64,000 nt of DNA from Cellulomonas cellasea (GCF_006538745.1 NZ_BJLR01000011.1:45198-109197), one strand, 5' to 3'; counted from the first letter of the stretch, positions 46,002 through 55,889 are shown. Notes: generated by a model from the letters alone, not told the origin. A program made the numbers and translations.

Positions 46002-49000
46002 CTACTGCAGCCCGGACGGGTCGGGGTCGCGCCCGAGCACGCCCCGGTAGTACACCCGCGTGAGGTACTCCGTGACCGAGGCGTCGTCGCCGCGCTCGAA
46101 GTCGACCGTCGTGGTGCTCCCGTCGGCGACCGTCACCCCGACGCGGGTGCCGGTGGCCTGCTGCGCGCCGTCGACGAGGATCCGCCAGGGCGCGAGCGCC
46201 GCGTCGGCCCCGAGGACGACCTCGTAGCTCCCGCCGCCGGGCAGCGCCAGCCGGTACGTGCCGGCCGCGTCGGTGACGTCGTACGCCAGCCCGGGGACCG
46301 CCACCGCCACCCCCTCGACGGGGACGCCGTCGGAGAGCACGTGGCCGACGACGGCGGCACCCAGCTCGAACTGCTGCCAGGTGTACGCGGCGGTCGGGTA
46401 CGGCTCGCGGAGCGTCACGGCGCTGGCCGGGTCGGCGTACACCGTCAGCGACTCCACCCGGTAGGGGCCGTCGACGCCGCGACCGGAGATCAGGCGCCCG
46501 TCGTACAGGAGCGTCAGGACGCCCTGACCGGGCTCCAGGAGCACGGCGCTCCCCTTCCACTGGATCTCCTCGCCCGCGGCGTCGATGAGGCGCCCGTTCA
46601 CGGAGTACAGGTCCTCCTCCTGGACGTCGACCGTCACGTCGACGGCGAGCTGCTCGAAGAGCCCGTCCCCGTCGCTGTCGACCCCGCGGTCGGCGACCGT
46701 CTCGATCACGAGCCCACCGCCGGACCGGAAGGCGGCGGCGGCGTAGGCGGCGGTCGTGTGGACGCCGAGGGCGAGCACCTCCGGCGCCTCCCCGGTGCGC
46801 CCGAGCTCGATCCCGGTCAGCGTGTACGGCCCGTCGACGCCCCGCGCGGCGAGCACGCCGCCGTCGAGGTCGAGGACCAGCGTGCCGCCGCCGGCCGGGA
46901 GCGCGGCGCTCGTGGTGGCGCTCACGAGCCCGGCGCCGGTCGCGTCGGCGAGCGTGCCGCGCAGCGTGACGTCCGCCGGCGCGTCGAGCGTGACGCCGAC
47001 CTCGACCCGGAGCACGTCGGGGTGCCCGTCCGCGTTGGTGTCGACGGCCGAGTCCGCGTACGTGCCGGTGAGCGAGGCGGCCGGCGGGTCGAACTGCGCC
47101 GCGGTGTAGGGGGCGGTGCCGTGCACGCGCGTCATCTGCGGCACACCGGCGGAGTCCGAGACGGCCAGCGCGACGTCGTACGGGCCGTCGCGGCCGGCCA
47201 ACGCGACGTCGGGACCGGCGAACCGCAGCGTGACGTCCTGCGGCGAGGTCGTCGCGCTCACCGTGGTGGTCACGGTGGCGATCGAGGTGCCGTCGGGCGC
47301 GACGAGCGCGCCGTGCACGGTCACGTCACCGGCCGTGAGCGCCGCGACGGAGGCCGTGACGTCGAGCGTGTCGAACCGGCCGTCGGCGTCGGCGTCCACA
47401 CCCGCGTCCGTGACCTCCGCGCCGACGTGCACCGGCGGCGGGGCGAAGTCGTCGGCGTCGTACGCGGCGGTCGTGTGGGTCAGCGTGCGCGCCGACGTCA
47501 GGTCCTCGACGGTGAGGAACACCGTGTACGGGCCGTCCACGCCGAGCGCCCAGACCGGCGCGCCGTCGAGGTCGAGCACGACGTCCTGGACCGCCCCCGC
47601 GACGAGGGTCAGGTCCTGCCGCGCACCGCCGACCTGGGTGCCGCCGGCGAAGAGCTGCACGCCGACCGAGGCCAGGCCCGAGCCCGTGGCCGTGACCGGC
47701 ACGTGGACCCGCAGGCCGCCCGCCTCGACCTCGTCGGTGATCGTCCCGACCTCGGCCAGGGGCCCCTGGAACGCCGTCGCGTCATAGGCCTGCGTCGTGA
47801 GGCTGACGCTCGCGACGAGCGTGCCGTCGGCGGCGGCGACGGTCCCGTTGACCGTGTACGGGCCGTCGACGCCGCTCGCGCGGAGGACCTCGCCGGGGAA
47901 GAAGACCGGCACGACGCTCTCGCCCGCGGGCAGCGTCGCGTGCACGACCACGTTCACGTCGCCGGCCGGGTCGAGCGTCCCCCGCGTCAGGTAGGTGCCG
48001 TCCGGCGCGCTGAGGGCGAGGTCCACCAGGTGCTCGCCCGCGGCGGGGACGACGACCGGGAGGTCGAGCCGCAGGTGCTCGAACTGGCCGTTGCCGTCCG
48101 TGTCCTCGCCGCGGTCCGTCGCGGCGGCGAGCGCCTGGACCGCCGCGTCGTCCTCCTGCGGCGCCGGGTCCTGGCCCTGCGGTGCCGGGGCCGGAGCCGG
48201 GGCCAGCGGGACCGGGGCCGGTGCGGGCGGGATCGTGCGGTAGGTGCTCTGCGGCCACCCGGCGGCATTCCTGGTGCCGAGGTGGGTCAGCTCGAAGTCG
48301 ACCGGGCCGCCCCCGAGCGGCGTGCACCGGTAGACGGAGGGGCCGATCCTCCCCCCGAGCCTGCAGGCCATGCCGTCGCGCTCGAACGCCGCCATGCCCG
48401 CGTCCCCGGTGACCCCGAACGTCGGGTCGTAGCGCTTCCCGCCGTACGTCCCCCACGAGTGGCTGCCGAACCACCAGCGGTCCGCCGCCCCGCCCCCGGA
48501 CGGCGCGCTGTTCGCGCTCGCGTTCCCGTCGAGCGCGGGGCGCGTGTGGGTGAGGAAGTCGTACTTCGGGCTGGTGTCCTCGTAGCTCGCGTCGACGCCC
48601 ACGCTCCGGGCGAGCGTGATCCACACGTCACGGAAGGTCGTGCACTGGCCGAGCGTCCCCGTGCCCTCGATCAGCGCCTGGGCGCTGTCGAGTGCGATGG
48701 ACCCGGAGTACGTCCAGCGCTTCGGGTTGCCGTAGACGCCGGAGTTCAGGGCGAGCGCGACGTCCTCCGGCGTCGCCCTGCCGGCAGCGCCGCGGTCGAA
48801 GGCGAAGTCCAGCCAGCCCGTCTTCGGGGTGCCGGTGGACGGCAGCCCGGGCCGCCAGCTGCTGACGGGCTCGCCCAGCAGCACGTACACCGTGTGCGTC
48901 CGCTCCTGCTTCGTCAGCGAGGTCTCGCCCTTGCGGACCTCCAGCTTGACCGTGAGGTCGTACACGCCCGTGCGCTGGGGCAGCGTGATCTCGACCTCGC

Positions 49001-50096
49001 CCTCCCACCCGCTGATCCCCGCCGGCGGGCCGCTGCCGGAGCCGCCGCCGCCGGAGAACTCCCAGCTCGGCAGGACCGTCGGCTCCCAGTCGGGGCGCGA
49101 GGGCCACGCGTCGATCGTGTACTCGTAGGTGAACGTGCCCGCGGTCGGGCCGCCGAACCACGGCTGGTCGTTCATCGCGTCCGCGATCACGTCGACCTTC
49201 GTGGGCGCCCCGAGCGTGCCGTCGGGCTGGAACGCGCGCTCGAACACCGTGTCCGGGATCTCGTCCTCGCTCAGGCCGCGGAGCACGTCGACGTCGTCCG
49301 TGGCGTCGGTCGCCAGGTGCGCGATCGCGAACGGCACCGTGACCTCGGCCCAGTCGACCTGGACGGCCCAGCACCCGGTGCCGGCGGTGTCGATGTCGAC
49401 GCGGAAGGCGTTGCTGCCCGACCCGAGGACCCCCGGCGGGACCGAGAACGTGTTGAGGATCCAGTGGCTGTCGGCGCCCGTGAGAGTCCCGACGCGCGTG
49501 CCGTTCACCGAGACCGTGTCGACCTCCGGCCCGCACTCACCGCCGCCGGCCTGGTCGACGTCGAACACCCACATGCGCAGCTCGATCGGCTGGCCGCCGG
49601 CCGCTTGCGGGTCGATCCCCTCGAGGTCGATGTCGAACGTGATCGGCCCGGGACCGTAGAGGTACTGGTCGAGGCTGCCGCCCTCGTCGACGCGCAGGCG
49701 CGCCTCCCGGGCGGCCTCGTCGAACGTGAGCTGCGTCCCGGCGGCGAGGGCCCGGAGGCGTCCGCGCTGCTCCGGGGCGTCGCTCGGCAGGTCGCGGTCC
49801 GCGGGGGGCTCGGCGGCGTCGGGCGCCGCGACGGGCAGCGCGGCGACGGGCAGCGCGTCGACGGGCAGCGCGTCGACGGGCGCCGCAGGCACGGGCGCTG
49901 CGGCCACGGGGACGGCGTTCGCGGGGACGGCCGCCACGGGCGCCACGGCCGCGGGTACGGGCGACGCCCCGGCCACGGTCGGCGGCGGGGCGAGCGACGG
50001 CGTCTGCGCGGCGGCGACCGGGACGGCCCCCAGCGCACCGAGAGCCGCGACGGCGACTGCCGCCACCGCCCTGCGTACCTGACGTGTCCGAGCCAC
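46002..50096 (-). CDS. giant secreted transglutaminase-like protein, ended by premature TAG
   Basis: The 1364-residue product starts with a signal peptide (VAAVAVAALGALGAVPVAAA), a Pro/Ala/Val repeat region (PVDALPVDALPVAALPVAAP) and a beta-sandwich domain. A transglutaminase-like core follows, with Cys about 484 (GQCTTFRDVW), His about 545 (SHSWGTYGGKRYDPTF) and the Asp after it. Then four to five beta modules of about 120 residues share GVDGPYTV and calcium-like loops (DTDGNGQFEHL, VDADADGRFDTL, VDTNADGHPDVL, VDSDGDGLFEQL). A carboxypeptidase-regulatory-like domain (VVGHVLSDGVPVEGVAVAVP) and half of a DUF4214 repeat end it. GTG 50096 has GGGGGG upstream. It could cross-link or cleave surface proteins. 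Confidence 0.85.
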   Translation of the reverse strand: MARTRQVRRAVAAVAVAALGALGAVPVAAAQTPSLAPPPTVAGASPVPAAVAPVAAVPANAVPVAAAPVPAAPVDALPVDALPVAALPVAAPDAAEPPADRDLPSDAPEQRGRLRALAAGTQLTFDEAAREARLRVDEGGSLDQYLYGPGPITFDIDLEGIDPQAAGGQPIELRMWVFDVDQAGGGECGPEVDTVSVNGTRVGTLTGADSHWILNTFSVPPGVLGSGSNAFRVDIDTAGTGCWAVQVDWAEVTVPFAIAHLATDATDDVDVLRGLSEDEIPDTVFERAFQPDGTLGAPTKVDVIADAMNDQPWFGGPTAGTFTYEYTIDAWPSRPDWEPTVLPSWEFSGGGGSGSGPPAGISGWEGEVEITLPQRTGVYDLTVKLEVRKGETSLTKQERTHTVYVLLGEPVSSWRPGLPSTGTPKTGWLDFAFDRGAAGRATPEDVALALNSGVYGNPKRWTYSGSIALDSAQALIEGTGTLGQCTTFRDVWITLARSVGVDASYEDTSPKYDFLTHTRPALDGNASANSAPSGGGAADRWWFGSHSWGTYGGKRYDPTFGVTGDAGMAAFERDGMACRLGGRIGPSVYRCTPLGGGPVDFELTHLGTRNAAGWPQSTYRTIPPAPAPVPLAPAPAPAPQGQDPAPQEDDAAVQALAAATDRGEDTDGNGQFEHLRLDLPVVVPAAGEHLVDLALSAPDGTYLTRGTLDPAGDVNVVVHATLPAGESVVPVFFPGEVLRASGVDGPYTVNGTVAAADGTLVASVSLTTQAYDATAFQGPLAEVGTITDEVEAGGLRVHVPVTATGSGLASVGVQLFAGGTQVGGARQDLTLVAGAVQDVVLDLDGAPVWALGVDGPYTVFLTVEDLTSARTLTHTTAAYDADDFAPPPVHVGAEVTDAGVDADADGRFDTLDVTASVAALTAGDVTVHGALVAPDGTSIATVTTTVSATTSPQDVTLRFAGPDVALAGRDGPYDVALAVSDSAGVPQMTRVHGTAPYTAAQFDPPAASLTGTYADSAVDTNADGHPDVLRVEVGVTLDAPADVTLRGTLADATGAGLVSATTSAALPAGGGTLVLDLDGGVLAARGVDGPYTLTGIELGRTGEAPEVLALGVHTTAAYAAAAFRSGGGLVIETVADRGVDSDGDGLFEQLAVDVTVDVQEEDLYSVNGRLIDAAGEEIQWKGSAVLLEPGQGVLTLLYDGRLISGRGVDGPYRVESLTVYADPASAVTLREPYPTAAYTWQQFELGAAVVGHVLSDGVPVEGVAVAVPGLAYDVTDAAGTYRLALPGGGSYEVVLGADAALAPWRILVDGAQQATGTRVGVTVADGSTTTVDFERGDDASVTEYLTRVYYRGVLGRDPDPSGLQ

Positions 50097-50297
50097 GATG
50101 CCCCCCGAGCCGGCGCGGCCACCGGCCCGGCAGGACACCGGGTGGGGCGCGCTCCTCAGACGCTAGGCGCGCCGCCGCAGCCCCCGGAAGGGCTGGGCGC
50201 CCGACGTGCCCCATCGCCCGGCGGGCGTGCCCCAAAGCGAGCCCGGCGTGCCCCGATACCCGGCCGGAGTGCCTGAAAGGGCTCGCCGGCGGCACCG

Positions 50298-50317
50298 GTC
50301 CCCGCAGCGGCGGGGAC
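50298..50317 (-). terminator. 8-bp hairpin after the Thr/Pro-rich gene
   Basis: GTCCCCGC pairs with GCGGGGAC across a four-base loop, 13 bases past the stop at 50330 on the minus strand. No T-run. Confidence 0.45.
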
Positions 50318-50329
50318 GGTCCGGAGGGG

Positions 50330-51676
50330 TCAGGAGATCGTGAACCGCACCGAGGTCGTCGACACGAGCGTCGCGCGCCACGCCGCCGGGTCCGCCACGA
50401 GGTCGCCGGCCGGCTGACCCTCGAGCGGGTCGGCGCCGAGCGGGTCCGGGAACGTGAAAGGCACGCCGAGGTAGTCGAGCACCGCGTGGACCTCGTAGTC
50501 GCCCGCGGGCAGGTCGCGGCCGGCCGTGACGTCGCCCGGCTCGCCGTCCGGCGCGCACACCGTGAGCGGGAGCGTGCCGGTGAGCTGCTGCGTGCTCAGG
50601 ACCCGGCGCTGGTCGGTGCGCGGGACGCCCGTGCCGTCGTCGAGGTAGCCGGTCGCGACGACGACGCCGCCCGTGCTGACCGCGACGCGAGCGCCCTGCT
50701 CGGGCAGGAGCGAACGGAGGCGGTGCTGCGGGAGCGTCCAGCGGTAGTCGGTCGCGAGCGTGAGGGGCTGGCCCGCGAGGACGGTCGGCGGGGGCGTCGG
50801 GGTGGGCGTGGGCGCCGGGGCGTCGGTCGCAGCCGGTGCGTCCGTGGCGGCCGGGGCGTCCGTCGCCGTCGGTGCGATCGACGTCGCGGTCGGTCCGGCG
50901 GTCGGCACCGCCGTGGGAGCGGGCGCCGGGGCGGGGATCCCCGCGGTGAAAGCGAACGCGAGCGTGTCGCGTCCGACGGTCGGGTTGCTGGGCGCCTCGG
51001 CGACGAGCGAGCCGCAGGCGCCGAACGGGAGCCCGGAGACCCCGCCGGGCAGCACGACCGGGCCGGTCACGGGCGGCGTCGGGGTGGGGGTCGGCACCGG
51101 GGTCGTGGGCGTCGGGGTGGGCGTGGGCGTGGGCGTCACGGTGGGCGTGGGCGTCGGCGTCGGGCTGGCCGTCGGGGACGCGGTGGGCGACGGCGACGCG
51201 GTGGGCGCGGGCGTGGCCGTCGGGCTCGCGGACGGCTTGGCGGTGCTCTTCGGGGTCGAGCCGCGCTGCGCGGTGCCGCGGGTCGGGGTCCGGCCCGTCG
51301 TCGACTTGCCCTTCGTGGTCGACTTCCCCGGCCGGGCCGACGTCCCGGGGCGCGGCGACGTGCCCGCGCGCGGGGAGCGGTCCGCGCGGGGGTCCGGCGC
51401 CGCCTCGTCCGCGCCGGGGTCGAAGAGCTCTGCGTCGTCGTCCTCGACGGCGACGCGCGGCGCGCGGGTCCGGGACGGCTTCGGGGTGGGCGACGCGGAC
51501 GGCTTCGGCTCCGCGGAGAGCGACCCGGTCCGCACGGCCTCCTCGGTGGCCTGCGGCTCGACGGCCGGCGCGGCACCCGAGAGAGCGAGCGTCGCGGCGA
51601 CGGCCACCGTCAGGCCCGCGCCGACGCGCGCACCGCGGCCGATCCGACGCGCCGTGGTCCGAGCTCGTGCGTTCAT
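50330..51676 (-). CDS. secreted Thr/Pro-rich linker protein
   Basis: The 448-residue protein has a signal peptide (GAGLTVAVAATLALSGAAPA), a basic Ser/Thr/Pro region with SASPTPKPSRTRAP, a long TP-repeat (TPTPTPTVTPTPTPTPTP) of the kind that is O-glycosylated in actinomycetes, a small domain (about 215-270), a second linker (ATDAPAATDAPAATDAP) and a C-terminal beta domain (about 310-448, TLATDYRWTLPQHRLRSLLP, LPAGDYEVHAVLDYLG). There are two cysteines in globular parts. No catalytic motif is visible; a cell-surface or binding role is likely. ATG 51676 has AGGGGG upstream. Confidence 0.75.
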   Translation of the reverse strand: MNARARTTARRIGRGARVGAGLTVAVAATLALSGAAPAVEPQATEEAVRTGSLSAEPKPSASPTPKPSRTRAPRVAVEDDDAELFDPGADEAAPDPRADRSPRAGTSPRPGTSARPGKSTTKGKSTTGRTPTRGTAQRGSTPKSTAKPSASPTATPAPTASPSPTASPTASPTPTPTPTVTPTPTPTPTPTTPVPTPTPTPPVTGPVVLPGGVSGLPFGACGSLVAEAPSNPTVGRDTLAFAFTAGIPAPAPAPTAVPTAGPTATSIAPTATDAPAATDAPAATDAPAPTPTPTPPPTVLAGQPLTLATDYRWTLPQHRLRSLLPEQGARVAVSTGGVVVATGYLDDGTGVPRTDQRRVLSTQQLTGTLPLTVCAPDGEPGDVTAGRDLPAGDYEVHAVLDYLGVPFTFPDPLGADPLEGQPAGDLVADPAAWRATLVSTTSVRFTIS

Positions 51677-51758
51677 GAGGCCCCCTGCTCCGTGCGGCGG
51701 GCGGTCGCAGCGCAGGTCACGACCACCCGGTGTGTCGCATTCATCCTGCGCGTGTCGC

Positions 51759-51790
51759 GGCCGACGCGCCAGCCCTCCGGCGCGTCGGCC
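51759..51790 (-). terminator. 12-bp hairpin after the ABC exporter genes
   Basis: GGCCGACGCGCC (51759-51770) pairs perfectly with GGCGCGTCGGCC (51779-51790); a second copy of the right arm at 51795-51806 offers an alternative fold. It lies 16 bases past the permease stop on the minus strand. Confidence 0.55.
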
Positions 51791-51806
51791 CTGCGGCGCG
51801 TCGGCC

Positions 51807-52661
51807 TCAGTCGGTGCTGCGCACGATCGTCCGCACGCCCACCCACAGCCCGAGCGCCGCCGTCGCGAGCGCTGCGACCGCGCCCCACAGCACCGTCGTC
51901 GAGCCCAGGTCGCCCGCGAAGAGCGCACGCTCGGCGTCGACCACCCAGGAGATCGGGTTGACCTGCGCGGCGACCTGCATCCAGCGCGGGCCCGCCTCGA
52001 GCGGCAGCAGCATCCCCGAGAGGATCAGCGCGGGGAACAGCACCGTCTGCTGGACGACCCAGAACATCCACTCGTGGGACCGCACCGCGATCGCGAGCGC
52101 GTAGCTGAGCGACCCGAGCCCGACGCCGAGGACCGCGAGCAGCACGAGCCCGAGCACCGCACCGAGCGCGTCGGGCCGCAGGCCGAACGGCAGCATCACG
52201 GCGACCACGACGAGCGACTGGACGACGATCGGCACCATCTCCTTGAGCGAGCGCCCCACGAGCTGCGCCGAGCGCGGCAGCGGGGTCACGAGCAGCCGCT
52301 CGTGCGCGCCGGTCTGCATCTCGAACTGGAGGTTCGAGCCGGTCGTCGACGTCCCGAACAGCGTCGTCATCACGAGGATCGACGGGACGAACCACAGCCA
52401 CACGTCGCCGCCGGGCAGCCCGGCGCCGACCGACCCGGCGAGCAGCGGCCCGAACAGCGCGAGGAACACGATCGGCTGCACGAGGCCGAAGACGACGGTG
52501 AACGGCTCGCGCGCGAGGGGCCGGAGCTCGCGCGTCATGACGAGCGCGACGTCGCCGGTCCAGCGGCGCCGCCCGCCCGCCCGGGGCGCGGCGGCGTGCG
52601 CCGACCGGGTGCCCGGGTCGGGAGCCGCCGAGGTCGTGGGGGTCGTGGTCGGGGTGCTCAT
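51807..52661 (-). CDS. ABC-2 type exporter permease (DrrB-like)
   Basis: The 284-residue protein has a disordered N-terminus and six membrane helices (for example FTVVFGLVQPIVFLALFGPL and FPALILSGMLLPLEAGP). The signature NPISWVVDAERALFAGD near the end is typical of daunorubicin-resistance DrrB-type permeases. It pairs with the ATPase encoded just upstream through an ATGA overlap to form an exporter of lipids or drugs. Confidence 0.9.
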   Translation of the reverse strand: MSTPTTTPTTSAAPDPGTRSAHAAAPRAGGRRRWTGDVALVMTRELRPLAREPFTVVFGLVQPIVFLALFGPLLAGSVGAGLPGGDVWLWFVPSILVMTTLFGTSTTGSNLQFEMQTGAHERLLVTPLPRSAQLVGRSLKEMVPIVVQSLVVVAVMLPFGLRPDALGAVLGLVLLAVLGVGLGSLSYALAIAVRSHEWMFWVVQQTVLFPALILSGMLLPLEAGPRWMQVAAQVNPISWVVDAERALFAGDLGSTTVLWGAVAALATAALGLWVGVRTIVRSTD

Positions 52662-53686
52662 GCTGCGTCCTTCCCGGCGACGCGCACGTCGCTGCTGGTG
52701 GTTCCGTCGGTCGTGAGCGGCTCGGCGGCCGCGGCGCTCTCGCGCAGGCTGCGCCCGGTGAGGGCGAGGAAGACGTCGTCGAGCGTCGGGGTGACCGACT
52801 CCGCGGCGGCGAGCAGCACGCCCGCGTCGACGGCGGCCCGGACGAGCCCGGGGACGCCCGCCGCGCCGTCGGCGACCCGCGCGGCGACCTCCGTCCCCCG
52901 CACCGTGACCTCCCGCGCGCCGGGGACCCGCTCCACGAGGGCGGCGACGGTCGCGGCGTCGCGCACGTCGGGCACGCGGACCGTGACCCGGTCGCCCGCG
53001 AGGTCCCGCTTGAGCGCGGCGGGGGTGTCGTCGGCGATGACCTGCCCGTGGTCGACGACGACGACCCGCTCGGCCATCTGGTCGGCCTCGTCGAGGTAGT
53101 GCGTGGTGAGCACGATCGTCATCGCGTGCTCGGCGCGCAGCCGGGCGACGTGCTCCCACAGGTTCGCGCGGTTGTGCGGGTCGAGGCCGGTCGACGGCTC
53201 GTCGAGGAACAGCAGGCCGGGCGCGTGCACGAGCCCGAGCGCGACGTCGAGCCGCCGCCGCTGACCGCCCGAGAGGTCCGCGACCTTGCGCCGCGCGAGC
53301 TCGGTGAGGTCGAGCGCGTCGAGCAGGTCGTCGGCCCGGCGCGCCGCGGAGCGCCGGTCGAGGCCGTAGATCGCGCCCTGCGTCGTGAGCTCGTCGCGCA
53401 CGCGCTGCTGGTGGCCCGCGCCGTTGCCCTGGCCGACGTAGCCGATGCTGCGCCGGACCTTCTCGGGGGCTGCGACGACGTCGTGGCCGGCGACCTCGGC
53501 TGTGCCCGCGGTCGGCCGGATCAGGGTCGTGAGCAGGCGGATCGTGGTCGTCTTGCCCGCGCCGTTCGGGCCGAGCACGGCCACGAGCTCGCCGGGGGCG
53601 ACGTCGAGGTCGATGCCCCGGACCGCGTGCACGGTCTCGGTGCGGCTCACGGGGAAGTCCTTGGTGAGCCCTCTCGTGCGGATCAT
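52658..53686 (-). CDS. ABC exporter ATP-binding protein (DrrA-like)
   Basis: The 342-residue ATPase has Walker A GPNGAGKTT at 39-47, a Q-loop GYVGQGNGAGHQQ, the signature LSGGQRRRLDVAL, Walker B LLFLDEPSTGLD and the His switch TTHYLDEAD. The C-terminal extension with VTPTLDDVFLALTGRSLRE is the DrrA-specific regulatory part. ATG 53686 has GGAGC upstream. It is divergent from the WYL regulator at 53789, which is a likely controller. Confidence 0.94.
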   Translation of the reverse strand: MIRTRGLTKDFPVSRTETVHAVRGIDLDVAPGELVAVLGPNGAGKTTTIRLLTTLIRPTAGTAEVAGHDVVAAPEKVRRSIGYVGQGNGAGHQQRVRDELTTQGAIYGLDRRSAARRADDLLDALDLTELARRKVADLSGGQRRRLDVALGLVHAPGLLFLDEPSTGLDPHNRANLWEHVARLRAEHAMTIVLTTHYLDEADQMAERVVVVDHGQVIADDTPAALKRDLAGDRVTVRVPDVRDAATVAALVERVPGAREVTVRGTEVAARVADGAAGVPGLVRAAVDAGVLLAAAESVTPTLDDVFLALTGRSLRESAAAAEPLTTDGTTSSDVRVAGKDAA

Positions 53687-53788
53687 GGGTGCTCCTTCGC
53701 AGCGGTGTCCGGTGTGCCCCGGTGGTGCCGGCGGCGCACGACCCACACTCGTCGCAGAAGCGGCCGGATCCTGTCCGCTACCCGGCGC

Positions 53789-54859
53789 ATGATGGAGCGC
53801 ATGACGACCGAGGCCGCGAACCCCTCCGCCCGGCTGCTGACGCTGCTGTCGCTGCTGCAGTCGCGCCGCGACTGGCCGGGCGAGGCGCTCGCGGACCGCC
53901 TCGGCGTGAGCCCGCGGACCGTCCGGCGCGACGTCGACCGCCTGCGCGGCCTCGGGTACCCGGTGCGCGCGACGAAGGGGCCCGACGGCGGCTATCGGCT
54001 CGGCGCCGGGGCCGAGATGCCACCGCTCCTGCTCGACGACGAGCAGGCCGTCGCCGTGTCCGTCGCGCTGCAGACCGCGCACACCGGGGTCGACGGGGTC
54101 GACGACGCGGCGCTGCGCGCGCTCACGACCGTCCGGCAGGTCATGCCGTCGCGCCTGCGGGCCCGGGTCGACGCGCTCCAGGTCACCGCGGTGAGCCGGC
54201 CGGGCGTCGCCCGCGCGACCGTCGACGCCGACGTCCTCGTCGCCGTGGGCGCGGCGGTGCGCGCGCGGGAGGTCCTGCGCCTCGACTACGCCGTGCCGCG
54301 CGACCCGGCGGAGGCGGGGGGCGGCGCGGGCGCCGGGGTCGGTGCCGGGAGCGCGCCGACGACGCCCGCGGGCTCGGCGCCCGCCGCCCCGGCGTTCGTC
54401 CCGCCGCGCCGCGTCGAGCCGCACCACCTCGTCACGTGGGGCGGGCGCTGGTACCTCGTCGCGTGGGACCTCGACCGCGGCGACTGGCGCACGTTCCGCG
54501 TCGACCGGCTGACCCCCCGCACCCCCACGGGGCCGCGGTTCACCCCGCGCGAGCTGCCCGAGGGCGACGTCACGGCGTTCGTCGCGCAGCGCTTCTCCGG
54601 GACGGGCTGGGCGTGCACGGGCGAGGCCGTGCTGCACGCGCCGGCCGAGACGATCGCGGCGTGGGCCGGCGGGCAGTCCGTCGTCGAGCCGCTCGGCCCC
54701 GACCGCTGCCGCGTCGTGAGCGGCTCGTGGTCGTGGGGCGGGCTCGCCGCCTACCTCGGGATGTTCGGGTGCGAGGTCGAGATCGTCGGGCCGCCCGAGC
54801 TGCGCGACGCCGCCCGCGAGCTCGCCGCACGGTTCGCCCGCGCCGCGGGAGACGACTGA
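53789..54859 (+). CDS. WYL-domain transcriptional regulator
   Basis: The 356-residue protein (from ATG 53789; 53801 also possible with GGAG) has an N-terminal winged helix of DeoR type (RLLTLLSLLQSRRDWPGEAL, ADRLGVSPRTVRRDVDRLRG) and a C-terminal WYL domain with HHLVTWGGRWYLVAWDLDRG and DWRTFRVDRL. WYL domains sense nucleic acids or nucleotides. About 28 residues of Gly/Ala/Pro-rich sequence (GGGAGAGVGAGSAPTTPAGS) interrupt the WYL domain. It faces the DrrAB-like genes across 102 bp. Confidence 0.9.
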   Translation: MMERMTTEAANPSARLLTLLSLLQSRRDWPGEALADRLGVSPRTVRRDVDRLRGLGYPVRATKGPDGGYRLGAGAEMPPLLLDDEQAVAVSVALQTAHTGVDGVDDAALRALTTVRQVMPSRLRARVDALQVTAVSRPGVARATVDADVLVAVGAAVRAREVLRLDYAVPRDPAEAGGGAGAGVGAGSAPTTPAGSAPAAPAFVPPRRVEPHHLVTWGGRWYLVAWDLDRGDWRTFRVDRLTPRTPTGPRFTPRELPEGDVTAFVAQRFSGTGWACTGEAVLHAPAETIAAWAGGQSVVEPLGPDRCRVVSGSWSWGGLAAYLGMFGCEVEIVGPPELRDAARELAARFARAAGDD

Positions 54860-55057
54860 CCTCCCGCGGCGACGGGCGTCCGCGCCGCCCCCCGTGCGGT
54901 CCTGCGACCCGGCCGCACGCCGCTGCGGGCGCGCGTCGGGCTGGTGGTGGCCGGGCCCGTGCGCCCCCCGGCAGAACGGGCCCGGCACCGGAGAAGACCC
55001 CCGGGCGGCCGACGAGATACCTGGCGGCGGGTGAAACCCGGGCGCTAGACCTGACCC

Positions 55058-55759
55058 ATGAGCGACGAGACCGCGGCCGGGACGCGCGAAGACGCACGCC
55101 CAGCGCCCGCCCCAGCCCCCGCGCCGGCCGACGCACCCCCAGCCCTCGCACAGAACGACGCACCCACACCCCCGGCTCCGAGACCCACCCGGGCCCGTGC
55201 CCGCACGTCGCCGCACCGCACTCCACGCCGCCCGGGTCGCGCCGGGCCGGTCCCCGAGCGCCTGCGCTGGGCCGTCGACGGGCTCGGCCTGCGCGGCGAC
55301 GAGCAGGTGCTCGAGGTCGGCGGCGGCCCGGGGGTCTCCGCGGCGCTCGTCTGCGCGCGCCTGACGACGGGCCGGCTGCTCGCGGTCGACCGCTCCCCCA
55401 CCGCGACGCGCGCGACCGCCGAGCGGAACGCCGCGCACGTCGGGTCGGGTCGCCTCGTCGTCCTCCAGCGCGCGCTCGCCGACCTCGGCCCGACCGACGT
55501 GCCCGACGGCGTCGTCGACGTGGCGCTCGCGGTCGACGTGAACGTGTTCTGGGTCGCCGACGCACCGCCCGAGGCCGCCGTGCTGCACCGCGTGCTCCGC
55601 CCCGGCGCGGTGCTCCACGTGCTGTTCGGCGCGGGCGGCCCGACGGCGCCGGACCGCGTCGTCCCGCGCGTGCGGGCCGCCCTCGCCGCCGCCGGCTTCG
55701 TCGACCTCGCGGACGTCGCCGCGGCGCCCGGCTTCGGGGTGCGCGCCCGCCGGCCGTGA
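55058..55759 (+). CDS. class I SAM-dependent methyltransferase
   Basis: The 233-residue protein has a 65-residue Pro/Ala/Arg-rich N-terminal extension, then a methyltransferase core: motif [16 protein letters not shown], the acidic loop [21 protein letters not shown] and [14 protein letters not shown]. The late strands [15 protein letters not shown] complete the fold. The substrate is unknown. The extension is unusual and may be disordered or an artefact of the start; no better start is seen. Confidence 0.8.
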   Translation: MSDETAAGTREDARPAPAPAPAPADAPPALAQNDAPTPPAPRPTRARARTSPHRTPRRPGRAGPVPERLRWAVDGLGLRGDEQVLEVGGGPGVSAALVCARLTTGRLLAVDRSPTATRATAERNAAHVGSGRLVVLQRALADLGPTDVPDGVVDVALAVDVNVFWVADAPPEAAVLHRVLRPGAVLHVLFGAGGPTAPDRVVPRVRAALAAAGFVDLADVAAAPGFGVRARRP

Positions 55760-55889
55760 GCGCGGCACGGACGTCGGGCGAGCCGAGCGGCCCGGGCGGC
55801 GCCACCACCCCGCGCCTCACATCCGCAGGTCGACCGCCGATGGGCAGGCGCCACGGCACCGCGCCCTGGCGGACGACGAGGGGGACCCG

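Noticed and set aside
46002..46004. Pyrrolysine insertion at the amber codon
   Set aside because: No pyrrolysine genes are visible and the context is a structural surface repeat; a mutation, error or simple readthrough is more likely.
45399..50276. A 1,600-codon open frame opposite the giant secreted protein
   Set aside because: Composition is that of an antisense shadow in GC-rich DNA; the minus strand carries a signal peptide, transglutaminase motifs and DUF4214.
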